This document shows positions 7,367-15,798 of a stretch of DNA of 26,236 nt, in pieces. Location: NCBI GenBank assembly GCA_049999725.1, contig JBNGIS010016288.1:1-26236 (forward strand). Direction: 5' to 3'. The first letter of the stretch is position 1. Every line of letters begins with the position of its first letter. The DNA comes from Haplomitrium mnioides. Taxonomy: Eukaryota; Marchantiophyta; Haplomitriopsida; Calobryales. Below the pieces are notes generated by a model that was given only the letters and a program-made list of their open reading frames with translations, had not been told where the DNA came from and ran no database searches. A program made the position numbers and the translations under genes.

Positions 7367-9844
7367 TTACCAATAATCCCTACAAGAACAAAAGCCATCC
7401 TTGAAGTGGTGAAAGCGGTTTGAGTCCCTAACAATAATTTCACGCCCAACTATCTGTGCTATGAACTTGGTTGCAGTGTGACAGTCTACACAAACCCTGA
7501 GATTTTTATAAATACGAAGGGGAGTACCCGGAAGAGTGCTTATGAGTCCAAAGGCAATGGCAAGTTTCTCACTGTGGTGACTCAAGCGCACTAACTTCTC
7601 TTCTTCCTCTTCATCATATAATACACACTGAGTATCTGGAATATACCCTGCCTTTTCCATCTGCTGAGATAACCTATGCAGTTCAGCATGGATTTCATGT
7701 ATTTGGGCATGTGCTTGATCATCTACAAAAAATGAATGCACTTCGCTATTCACTTCAATCCAAGTACATCCAGGCACTTTCTTCACACCCCTTTCTTTCC
7801 GTAGTTTTTGAATCCTGTCCCTCCTATCCCAGAGGCCAGCAGCCCCATAAATGTTTGATAACAAAACAAACCCAGATGAATTGGCAGGATCCAATTCAAG
7901 AACTTGTTGGGCTACCCGTTCTCCCATTACCAGATGACCATGGTTTCTACAAGCACCCAATAACGCTGTTAACACTACTATGTCTTCATTAACTTTGGAT
8001 CCACATGAAGCATTCCTGACGATGTCCTCAGCCTCATTCAAACGACCAGCTCGACCAAGCAGATCAACCACACAAGCATAGTGAATTGCACTCGGTGAAA
8101 TGCCATAAATGGTACTCATGGATTTAAAGTAGTGGAGGCCTTCCCTCACTAGGCCTGCATGGCTACAAGCTGAAAGGAGGCACACAAATGTGACCTGATT
8201 AATTTTCCCACCACCATGATAAATCTCTTCAAAAAGACGCACAGCCTCTTTCCCATATCCATGCATGGCCAGACCCCCAAGCATGGCATTTGAAGATACT
8301 ACATTTCGCACATGCATGCCATTGTATACGTTCCATGCATCATCTATGCTACCACATTTAGCATACATGTCAACCAAGGTACTCTCTACAAACACATCAG
8401 TGTCACATTTGCTGTTGTTGAACTCTGCATGAAAATGTCTGCCCTTCCCCAGTGCTGCTAAACTGGCACATGCATTAAACACTGCCACAAATGTGACAGT
8501 GTTTGGCTTAACACCTTCTTCTAGCATCTGTTGATAGAGGACCAATGCCTTTTTCCCTTGCTGACATTTAACATATCCCCCAAGCATGGCGTTCCAAGAG
8601 CATGTGTTGCGAGTAGGCATGCTGTTGAACACTTTGCATCCATCATCTATGTTTCCACATTTGGCATACATGTCAACTAAGGCATTCTCGACAAACACAT
8701 CATGCTCATAGCCCCTTTCAATGATCTCTGTGTGTATATGCTTACCTACTTCCAGTGCTGCTAAACTGGCACATGCATTGAGGACAGCCACAAAGGTGAA
8801 TGTGTTTCCCTTCACCCCTTGTGATTCCATCTGTCGATAGATTTCCAATGCCCTTTCACCCTGTTCACATTTTACACATACAGACAGAACAGTATTCCAA
8901 GAAACTACATTCCAGGAAGGCATGCTTCTGAAGACACTCCATGCATCCTCTATGCTCCCACATTTTCCATACATGTCCACCAGACTACTTCCTACAAATA
9001 TATCACTGTCACACCCAAATTCAATAGCCTGAGCATGCACACGAGTACCTTCATCCAGCGCCCCTAAGCCAGCACATGCATTGAGAACTAATGTAAACGT
9101 GATTGTATTTGGGGTCACAGATTCTGCTTCCATTCTATGATAGAGCTCTAATGCCTTCTGTTTTTGTTCAAAGTTCACACATCCACCCAGCATGGCATTC
9201 CATGACACAACAGTTTTAGTGGGCATGCTACCAAACACTTGCCAGGCATCATCTACGCTCCCACACTTACAATACATGTCCACCAGGGCATTTCCTACAA
9301 ACATATCCGATTCACAACCACTTTCAAGGACCTGTGTATGCACATGCCTGCCTTTCTCCAGTGCACCTAAACAAGCACATGCATTGCAGACTGTCACAAA
9401 GGTAAAGTGGTCTGGTTTCAACCCTTCTAATTGCATCTGTTGGAATAATTGCAGTGCTTCATGAGGTTGATCGCATTTCACAAATCCTGAAAGCATGGCA
9501 TTCCATGAGACCACACTACGAGTAGGCATGGTCTTGAACACTTGCCATGCTTCATTAATGCTCCCAAATTTAGCATACATGCTGACCAGGGTACTACCAA
9601 TATACACATCAAATTTGTAGCCACTTTCAATCGCCTGTATGTGTACACGCCTCCCTTCTTCCACTGCCACTAAATTGGCACATGCATTGAGAACTACCAC
9701 AAAGGTAAAATGGTCTGGCTTCATGCCTTCTGTTTGCATCTGCTGAAACAGATTCAAAGCCTCCTGCCACTGTCCAGATTTCACACTAGCTGAAAGCATG
9801 GCATTCCAAGAGAATGGACTCCGTGGTACAGATCCTGGTGTCAA
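7367..9844 (-). CDS. PLS-class PPR protein with DYW deaminase domain
   Basis: 825 residues, predicted organellar RNA-editing factor. In this family the PPR array binds one RNA site and the C-terminal DYW domain deaminates cytidine. Visible: P-L-S triplets of 35+35+31 residues repeated with an exact 101-residue period (SWNAML-type starts at 12, 113, 214, 315, 416, 517), final L2/S2 motifs about 550-620, E1/E2 about 621-689, and a DYW domain of the usual 136 residues (690-825). That domain carries the PG box (691-692), HSE (757-759, the HxE deaminase site), CVDCH (785-789), CSC (819-821) and terminal DYW. No stop or frameshift occurs. Residue 1 is a TTG codon. The frame stays open upstream to a TAG at 9947-9949 without an ATG, and the first ATG is residue 16 (9797-9799), inside the first P motif. 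The true start may therefore lie in an upstream exon. No transit peptide is visible in this frame. The target RNA is unknown. Confidence 0.9.
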   Translation of the reverse strand: MTPGSVPRSPFSWNAMLSASVKSGQWQEALNLFQQMQTEGMKPDHFTFVVVLNACANLVAVEEGRRVHIQAIESGYKFDVYIGSTLVSMYAKFGSINEAWQVFKTMPTRSVVSWNAMLSGFVKCDQPHEALQLFQQMQLEGLKPDHFTFVTVCNACACLGALEKGRHVHTQVLESGCESDMFVGNALVDMYCKCGSVDDAWQVFGSMPTKTVVSWNAMLGGCVNFEQKQKALELYHRMEAESVTPNTITFTLVLNACAGLGALDEGTRVHAQAIEFGCDSDIFVGSSLVDMYGKCGSIEDAWSVFRSMPSWNVVSWNTVLSVCVKCEQGERALEIYRQMESQGVKGNTFTFVAVLNACASLAALEVGKHIHTEIIERGYEHDVFVENALVDMYAKCGNIDDGCKVFNSMPTRNTCSWNAMLGGYVKCQQGKKALVLYQQMLEEGVKPNTVTFVAVFNACASLAALGKGRHFHAEFNNSKCDTDVFVESTLVDMYAKCGSIDDAWNVYNGMHVRNVVSSNAMLGGLAMHGYGKEAVRLFEEIYHGGGKINQVTFVCLLSACSHAGLVREGLHYFKSMSTIYGISPSAIHYACVVDLLGRAGRLNEAEDIVRNASCGSKVNEDIVVLTALLGACRNHGHLVMGERVAQQVLELDPANSSGFVLLSNIYGAAGLWDRRDRIQKLRKERGVKKVPGCTWIEVNSEVHSFFVDDQAHAQIHEIHAELHRLSQQMEKAGYIPDTQCVLYDEEEEEKLVRLSHHSEKLAIAFGLISTLPGTPLRIYKNLRVCVDCHTATKFIAQIVGREIIVRDSNRFHHFKDGFCSCRDYW

Positions 9845-9946
9845 AGCATCTAGCTCTGCTTTTAACCACTGAGGGTTGGATCTCTTATCAACCCAAAGAG
9901 GAACACCCGTCTTCTTGTGTTTGAAATCTGGATACCTGGCATTTGC
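9845..9946 (-). other. Upstream in-frame extension of the PPR ORF
   Basis: Thirty-four sense codons precede the PPR ORF in frame and read ANARYPDFKHKKTGVPLWVD and onward, ending ELDA. The stretch looks like normal soluble protein rather than leader sequence and contains no ATG. A possible 3' splice site (CATATTGCTAG on the minus strand, ending near 9947) sits at its far end, so this could be the start of a second exon. Confidence 0.4.
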
Positions 9947-9949
9947 CTA

Positions 9950-11162
9950 GCAATATGAGATCATGAATAACGTCAGAGTGGGCTGTTGTGTTCAAGATTG
10001 GCTGTAGGATGATGCTGCCTTCCAAGGAAAGAAAAAGAAGAGGAGAATATAAATTTCTGATACCAACAGCAACCAACCAATACACCATTGAGTGGCTTGT
10101 AAACCCTAAACTGTCACTTTCCTGCTGCAGGCTTGTCTTTGAGTATGGAAAACCAGTCAGTTTCAATTGCTCCATTTTTTTTGCTTTGGTAAACTTTGAT
10201 GGGGTAAAGTTTTCTTGAACTGTTTGCTGGTAATCAATAAAGTAGTCTAAATTTGTTAACAAGCATTAGCAACGGCAAGCATTTAGAGTAAGAGTCAGAA
10301 TAGAGAGAGGAAAAAAAATCCAAGGGTGAAACAAGTTGTAATCATCAATCAATATGTAAAGTCCAGTAGTTTCAGAACATGGCATTGAAGATCTTGCAAC
10401 AGAAAGCATAATCATCATAATCATAACCTTGTACATTGTATGATCCCACCACTGAGAAGGATCTGAAAAAAACTGACGCCAAAGCTCCTCAAGGTTTTTT
10501 CTGCCTGCATCAAAAATGTGTTGTTAGTGAATGTTGACAGCATATGCCTGCTCAATCCTTGTACACTATCCAAACTAGCTTCAGAATGGTATACACACAT
10601 TCCCAATCTCATAGCTGGGACAGAATGTGTACCAAAGGTAAAGGGAGATAATAAAAAATTCTTGTCAAGACTGAAAAAGCTCTTGCAGAGTATCTACAGG
10701 ACCCATCTAGGAGTGCACAATTCAAAAACCTGCACTCTGGCTGTGGAGCACATCTGATATCCATACATCTATTGAATCTATTTGCAGTGGGATTGGACAC
10801 TATTGTCTTGAATGGAAGCTGCCCACACTAACAATCTCTGTTTCATGCAATTCAATTCAATTCAATTCTGTAACCAGAGAGGTGAGACTACTTTGAGTAG
10901 TCGCACTGGCATGCCCTTTGCCAAAACAACATAGTTCTGCCATGTAGGCCTTCTGTGAGCTCCTGTCAAGACAGCATGGAGATGTGGCACTTACGTATGA
11001 GCAACAGGTGTTCAAAAGACAGCAGAAGATGGAGTCAGATCCACATTTTTCACAGGGGAACCATTATTTTTGAAGAATATATGATGCATCTTCCAACCTT
11101 GGGGAACTCAGTTTGACCCGTTAACTGAGCAAGCCTTGGTTCCTCTTATTTCCATACTTTCC
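9950..11162. other. Upstream region of the PPR gene, otherwise unassigned
   Basis: This should hold the promoter and possible 5' exon of the PPR gene. A 124-codon open frame on the minus strand (9888-10262) overlaps it, but it has no recognisable domain. Four CAATT units stand at 10848-10867. The rest, to the LINE-C copy at 11163, shows no shared repeat or coding similarity. Confidence 0.35.
10101..10109. promoter_or_regulatory. Telo-box upstream of the PPR gene
   Basis: AAACCCTAA, the plant telo-box, is found about 300 bases upstream of the first in-frame ATG of the PPR gene. Such boxes are common in promoters and 5' leaders of plant housekeeping genes. A single 9-base match could be chance. 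Confidence 0.3.
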
Positions 11163-11681
11163 ACAGGAAGTAAAAAATTTATTTCAACGCATCAAACACA
11201 ACCGCCGAAGCGCAAAAACATCAAAGACTGGACTAAAGCAAACCACTCCCTCAAAGATAGCCAAGTCAGGACACAAAGGTGTTCAGTGTAAGCTACCCAA
11301 CAACATAGTTATGAAGTTGTGGAGAGTAAACTAACCACACACAAAAAAATGGAAGCTGCAATAGTCTACGAAAAACCTACACACATCATAACACATAGAG
11401 TGCAACCTTCACAATGTGGTGTCAGACACAAAGTTTCAGACTATTCAGCCTCGTCAAGTGTAGCAGTGACAAGGTGCCACAACTTCCTGCTGGTTTCATC
11501 AGTTCCCAACAGCAGGTCCTAATCAATCTTTATACTGAGTTTCTGCTACTTTCTGGAAGTAACGGGAAAACTCAGTCATGATGATGCCTAGCACTCCACC
11601 AAGAATCCAAACAACAATAGAATCTATCACATGTTCTCCTGAGGTACATCACTAGCCCCAGGCCATCAATCTAGAAAATAA
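11163..11681 (-). mobile_element. LINE-C copy 2, 3' UTR (-), split by T1 and followed by solo LTR 3
   Basis: Read on the minus strand, this matches the LINE-C 3' UTR at 16740-16975: the GACTTGGCTA block, the AGTCCAGTCTTTGATG block and the terminal ACTTCCTG. Pieces are 11163-11298 and 11613-11681, with repeat T1 between. Similarity continues past solo LTR 3 as TCAACATT at about 12511-12518, where it meets the plus-strand LINE-C copy 3 head to head. The poly(A) end is not preserved. Confidence 0.75.
11304..11612. mobile_element. Repeat T copy 1, inserted in LINE-C copy 2
   Basis: A ~309-base non-coding repeat from CATAGTTATGAAGTTGTGG to CACCAAGAATCCAAAC. AACAA stands on both sides (11299-11303 and 11613-11617). 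Comparison with the uninterrupted LINE-C sequence near 19983-20000 supports this as the insertion point. Three further copies are T2 (12740-13057), T3 (13245-13544) and T4 (26140-26236). No inverted ends, LTR ends or protein were recognised. Confidence 0.75.
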
Positions 11682-12506
11682 TGTTGAAAGTTGGCAGCTC
11701 ACAATTTTGCCGTTGGTAGAACAGAGGAACTGCCTGACCCTGCCCAGGAATTCCTGCAACATGCTTCCTTAGTGAAGTGTGTCCCTGAAGTGTTTTGTTT
11801 TGCTAGTTTAAGATTCTAACTAGTTTAAGTGTGTCCCTCTAACTAGTTTAGAGGCACTTTAGGAGGTGGTGACGTGACAACTTTAGATGTGCCACATGGA
11901 GGCATCTGGAGGTGCCACATGCCAACACCAGGAGGCTTCTAAGGAAAATGGATCCTTGGTCTCAGGAGGCAGAGACAACCATGCTCATGCAGTCACCTGC
12001 ATGAGCATACAAAGAAAAGTCACAGCACTGCAGGTAAACGCAAATATGCAGCTGGTAGAGCTGCTCTTGTCCATATGCGAGCCATGGTCTTCTTCACCTG
12101 CTGTTTGCTGGTATTGTAAAGGTTATATAAATCAAGAGAGGCTATGCTCATCGCATCCTCATTTGCAAGCACATTCCAAGTATCTCATCATGTATCTGCA
12201 TTTTTACATTCTTGGCATTCCAATGAGAATGGTGACTGCAGGGAAGAGACCGTTTTTTTGCATCGATAGCAGAAAAACGACTAGGGGAGCAAATTGTTTC
12301 TGCAAGGGAAGGCCTATTTGAAGTTGTCTGGCGCTTTTCTGCACAACTCACGAAGTGGCTAAAACGTGATTTCACTGTCAGGAGTAAAAACGTGATTCGC
12401 AGAATATCGTCATTTCAAGGATATCACATTTCCTCTTCTCCTGATTCTCACCATCTGTGGTTATTCACTACTGTGTTATTATCAATTCGTTTTGATATTT
12501 CCAACA
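11682..12506 (+). mobile_element. Solo LTR 3 (TGTTGG family)
   Basis: An 825-base LTR from TGTTGAAAGTTGGCAGC to GATATTTCCAACA, flanked by a perfect 5-base duplication AATAA (11677-11681 and 12507-12511). It is more diverged from solo LTR 1 than LTR 2 is, and lacks part of the TCGCG-rich stretch. It keeps a TATA box (12124-12132). The G-box is degenerate (CACATG). It splits LINE-C copy 2: the two flanks join to AAATAATCAACATT, as in LINE-C copy 4. Confidence 0.92.
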
Positions 12507-12520
12507 AATAATCAACATTA

Positions 12521-12641
12521 ACTACCTCGGTTCCTACTTGGACTACCTTGCCATTCTTCCCCGAAGAGATACGAAATCATTTGCCCATGATAGCCAACCT
12601 CTTTGGGAAGTGTATTCGTGTTCCATCAAGAATGGACGAGA
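12521..12641 (+). pseudogene. LINE-C copy 3, ORF1 N-terminal piece (DUF4283-like)
   Basis: The frame reads VPTWTTLPFFPEEIRNHLPM then IANLFGKCIRV, the typical pattern of the gag-like ORF1 domain of plant L1-type LINEs (DUF4283). ORF1 proteins bind element RNA and form the ribonucleoprotein that is reverse transcribed. The copy is 5'-truncated at about 12520, where it abuts the minus-strand copy 2. LINE-B then interrupts it at 12642 and the frame resumes at 14595 with the rest of the domain. Confidence 0.75.
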
Positions 12642-12739
12642 CTCAAGAATGGACCCCATTCATGCTCATGATTCTTTTTCACCTCTATATCTACCATGTT
12701 GATCAAAGGAAATTGACACCAGCTTCCTCCTTCACTGAT

Positions 12740-13544
12740 ATAGTTATGAAGTCGTGGAGAGTAAAACTAACCACAAAAACAAATAAATGGAAGCTGCAAT
12801 AGTCTAGGAAAAACCTACACACATCACAACTGTGCACACATAGAGTGCAGCCTTCACATTGTGGTGTCAGACACAAAGTTTCAGACTATTCAGCCTTATC
12901 ATGTGTAGCAGTGACAAGCTGCCACTACTTCCTGCTGGTTTTGTCAGTTCCTGACAGCAGATCCTGACCAATCTTCGTACTGAGTTTCTGCCATTTTCCG
13001 GAAGAAACGAGAAAACTCAATCATGATGATGCCTAGCACTCCACCAAGAACCCAAACTAATCAAAATCTGTCAACTCTCAAGTATCAGCTTGCGACATCA
13101 TTCCTTTCACTTTAGTTTGCTCTTGTGAAGCAGACATCCAAGAGAATAACTCTCAGATCACCTTCTGCACCCTGATCATAGCACATGAAGCACATCACTG
13201 GTGACTACTTGGATGCAGAACATCCGCTAAAGTCACTGAATAATATAGTAATGAAGTTGTGGAGAGTAAAACTAACCACAACAACAAATAAATGGAAGCT
13301 GCAATAGTCTAGGAAAACCCTACACACATCACAACTGTGCACATAGAGTGCAGCCTTCACAATGTGGTGTCAGACACAAAGTTTCAGACTATTCAGCCTC
13401 ATCAGGTGTAGCAGTGACAAGCTGCCACAACTTCCTGCTGATTTCGTCAGTTCCCAACAGCAGGTCCTGATCAATCTTCGTACTGAGTTTCTGCCACTTT
13501 CCGGAAGTAACAGGAAAACTCAGTCATAATGATGCCTAGCGCTC
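12740..13544. mobile_element. Composite T2-spacer-T3 unit inserted in LINE-B copy 1
   Basis: Two direct copies of repeat T (T2 12740-13057 and T3 13245-13544) flank a 187-base spacer with no recognisable content. The 23 bases at 12717-12739 recur at 13545-13567 with one mismatch (CACCAGCTTCCTCC, then TTCA, then TGAT after the variable base). Insert plus one duplication is 828 bases, a multiple of three, and the LINE-B frame reads straight across. T3 lacks the last ~12 bases seen in T1 and T2. Confidence 0.75.
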
Positions 13545-13567
13545 CACCAGCTTCCTCCTTCAGTGAT

Positions 13568-14417
13568 TTGAGGAAAATGAGAGCTTGCACAGTGCCCAAA
13601 GGTCAGATTGCTGAGTATAAATTACTTGGCTCCATTATTGGAGAGGGAGATTGGGACCCTGGAATGTGGGTCTGGAAAGATAACTCCCCCCTCAGCAGCT
13701 ACTCCACCAAGAAAGGCTGTCAGTTCTTCCTGAACCGGCCATCTACAGTCGTTTTGGTTCTGGAACGCTGGAAAGCACATGGTTTGATCGACTCTGCACA
13801 CTCCTCCAGATGGACTGATATATGAGATGCCAGCAATCGGCCAAAGAGGCCTCATTAATGTGGCTTATTGTCCAAAGAGGTGTGCAAGTTGGGAGCTTCA
13901 TGAAAAAAATAGAGAAGCCTGGCTTTGAGATTGATGCAAGATGGGTCTGTTGCGAGAAGGATTTATTGGAAGATTTCATTCACTGTTTCTGGCTTTGTCC
14001 TAGGATCAGCAATATCTGGAAATGGGCTGGAAATATCATTAACAGATTAATATTCTCCATTTGGGGGAATACCAAAAGGTGGAAACCAACCTGGCAGCAA
14101 TGCATCCTAGGCGACAAAGGATCCCAAAGGTACTGGTCATAGCTCAAGAGATCTGGTCTTTACTAAGAGGAATAGTACTTTACTCCATATGGTTGTTTAG
14201 GAATGCTATAGTGTTCGAGAGGTCCCACATGGATACGTACAGCTTTAAAAAGAAAATCTGGGTGAGACTGATTGAGTACAGAAAGAAAGCTTGGCGTGAT
14301 GCTTGTAAAGACTGGATAAAGGCTCAAAATGAAGAGAAAACATTCTTGAAGCGTTTGACAGAACATGGGGTGCAAGGTATTTGCTCTGTATCCATGATGA
14401 AGACTCAGTTTACTTGA
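13568..14417 (+). pseudogene. LINE-B copy 1 ORF2 C-terminus (zf-RVT-like)
   Basis: This is the C-terminal region downstream of the reverse transcriptase of a plant L1-type LINE. It contains WDPGMWVWKDNS near 13650, then AYCPKRCASW and CCEKDLLEDFIHCFWLCPRI near 13860-14010, the C-x-C...H...C pattern of the zf-RVT domain. Then follow IWSLLRGIVLYSIWLFRNAI near 14148-14210 and KKAWRDAC near 14283-14308. Several frameshifts are present. Parallel copies lie at 19215-20569 (-) and 25017-25485 (+). The reverse transcriptase proper is missing from all copies here. Confidence 0.8.
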
Positions 14418-14555
14418 ATTTTGATGTTAGTGGTAATCTGGATTGAGGGCATTGGGTTACTGTTGTTTGGTAGGCTAGATCCCGAAAGGGATTGATTGGT
14501 TGTTGGTTTTTGCCACTCGGCCTGATTGCTGGTTGTGGTCGTTCCTTTGATGCTT

Positions 14556-14581
14556 GAAAGTAAATAAAGTTGTTTGCTTTT
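14556..14581 (+). other. 3' terminal hairpin of LINE-B
   Basis: GAAAGTAAA (14556-14564) can pair in RNA with TTTGCTTTT (14573-14581) through nine positions, two of them G-U wobbles, with the loop TAAAGTTG. It sits ~10 bases before the A-rich tail. The overlapping AATAAA can serve as poly(A) signal. A comparable hairpin ends LINE-C (16953-16972). Confidence 0.5.
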
Positions 14582-14594
14582 GGTTCCAAAAAAG

Positions 14595-14794
14595 AAGAAC
14601 GGATGAGATGCATGTTAGATTCTGCATTGAACTGGATACCTCCAAAAGAATGAGTCCGATTTCGGAGCTGATTTTTCCTGAGGGAACCTTCTCCCAAGAG
14701 GTGAAGTACAATGGAATCCCTCTCAGATGCTTCCACTGCAGGACCACTGATCACCGGATTGGGGATTGCCCTTGAGGGAATGCCCAGGGTTTTG
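14595..14794 (+). pseudogene. LINE-C copy 3, ORF1 middle piece with zinc knuckle
   Basis: Resumes ORF1 after LINE-B: RFCIELDTSKRMSP, the second half of the DUF4283-type domain, followed by a CX2CX4HX4C zinc knuckle (CFHCRTTDHRIGDC, about 14731-14772). A TGA follows the CP of the knuckle, so the copy is dead. Solo LTR 2 cuts the frame at 14795. Confidence 0.8.
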
Positions 14795-15793
14795 TGTTGG
14801 AAATATCAAAAACGATTTGATATTCTGCAGCAGCGAAAATCCACTTTAGATGAGAATCGTGAGAAAAGGGAAAGGAAAAAACGTCAGCTCCACGATCACA
14901 GCAGATTCGCGAAGGCTTTTCTGCTCGACAGCAGATTCGCAAATCTCTCTCCCGTCAGCAGGTTCGCACGAAAAACGCAGGACGATCTTCTCCCAGCCTT
15001 AATTGCAACTCCACGAGTTGCCTCCTGTGCTCGCGATTTGCTCTTATGCTAGAAAACGATGTGACCTCCTTTCTGGACAAAACGCAACCTCCTTCTGGAA
15101 ACGCGACCTTCTTCCAGAGGCGAAAACGCAGCAGTGTCGCGACCTTCCCTTCTACAGCAGAAAAACGCAAGACAGCCGTAACTTCCTTCCTGATACCAAA
15201 ATGTGATTCTCCTTGTGAGGTGACACACAAATGAAATGTGTTTGCAAATGAGGATGCGATGAGCATCACTCGTGTCAATTTATATACTCTTTACAATACC
15301 AGCAATGTGCTGGATTTCTGTGGGTGCCCAGTTCAAAATCTGTCGGCGCTAAAGAATAAATGACCAAGTCCTGCATTAGGTGAAGAAGATCTTCACGCAT
15401 CTGGACTACGTGGAGAATATGCGAGCCCCCTGCTTGCAGCAACCGATTCTCCATATGAGCGCATGCATATGTGCATGCGCTTGTTTCTTTCTCATGCAAG
15501 GGACAAGCATGCATATGTGCATGCGCTTGTTTCTTTCTCCTGCAAGGGACAAGGCAAATTAATCGTCCCTAAGGACTTTCCTGGTGCTGACACGTGTCAT
15601 CACCAGGTGCCTCCACGTGGCACACCCTGAAATCACCATTCCCTAAAGTGCCTCTAAACTAGCTAGAATCCTAAACTAGCTAAACCAAAACATTTACAGG
15701 GACACACTTCACCAAGGAAGCATGTTGCAGGAATTCCTGAGCAGGATCAGGCAATTCCTCAGCAGCAAATTGTGAGGCTGCCAATTTCCAACA
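14795..15793 (-). mobile_element. Solo LTR 2 (TGTTGG family), inserted in LINE-C copy 3
   Basis: A 999-base LTR with ends TGTTGGAAAT and ATTTCCAACA, flanked by a perfect 5-base duplication TTTTG (14790-14794 and 15794-15798). It is in opposite orientation to solo LTR 1 and very similar to it, with scattered substitutions. It keeps the G-box palindrome (15588-15599) and the TATA region (about 15280-15290). The extra length relative to LTR 1 comes largely from a 46-base tandem duplication at 15461-15552. Confidence 0.94.
15461..15552. repeat. 46-base tandem duplication inside solo LTR 2
   Basis: Units 15461-15506 and 15507-15552 differ at one base (CTCATGC against CTCCTGC). Each begins GCATGCATATGTGCATGC, itself nearly palindromic. 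Solo LTR 1 has a single copy. Confidence 0.9.
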
Positions 15794-15798
15794 TTTTG

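Larger units (their letters stand above)
12642..14594 (+). mobile_element. LINE-B copy 1, 5'-truncated, inserted in LINE-C copy 3 ORF1
   Basis: A LINE ORF2 3' portion plus 3' UTR ending in an A-rich tail (14588-14594). AAGAATGGACGAGA (12628-12641) and AAGAACGGATGAGA (14595-14608) form a 14-base target duplication with two differences. The ORF1 frame on both sides belongs to one protein, which confirms the insertion. The element is itself split by the T2-T3 unit at 12740-13544. Its own pieces are 12642-12739 and 13568-14594. Confidence 0.85.

Noticed and set aside
9888-10262. 124-codon open frame on the minus strand upstream of the PPR gene
   Set aside because: No domain, and a different frame from the PPR protein. 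It could overlap a 5' leader or exon, but nothing in the sequence shows that it is translated.
10848-10867. CAATT units as a LINE-A tail
   Set aside because: No LINE-A 3' end sequence stands beside them, so they are kept only as a short microsatellite.
12740-13544. T2 and T3 read as the two LTRs of a small LTR element (TRIM)
   Set aside because: The direct repeats are suggestive, but there are no TG..CA ends, no primer binding site after T2, no polypurine tract before T3, and the flanking duplication is 23 bases instead of 4-6. Left as unclassified.
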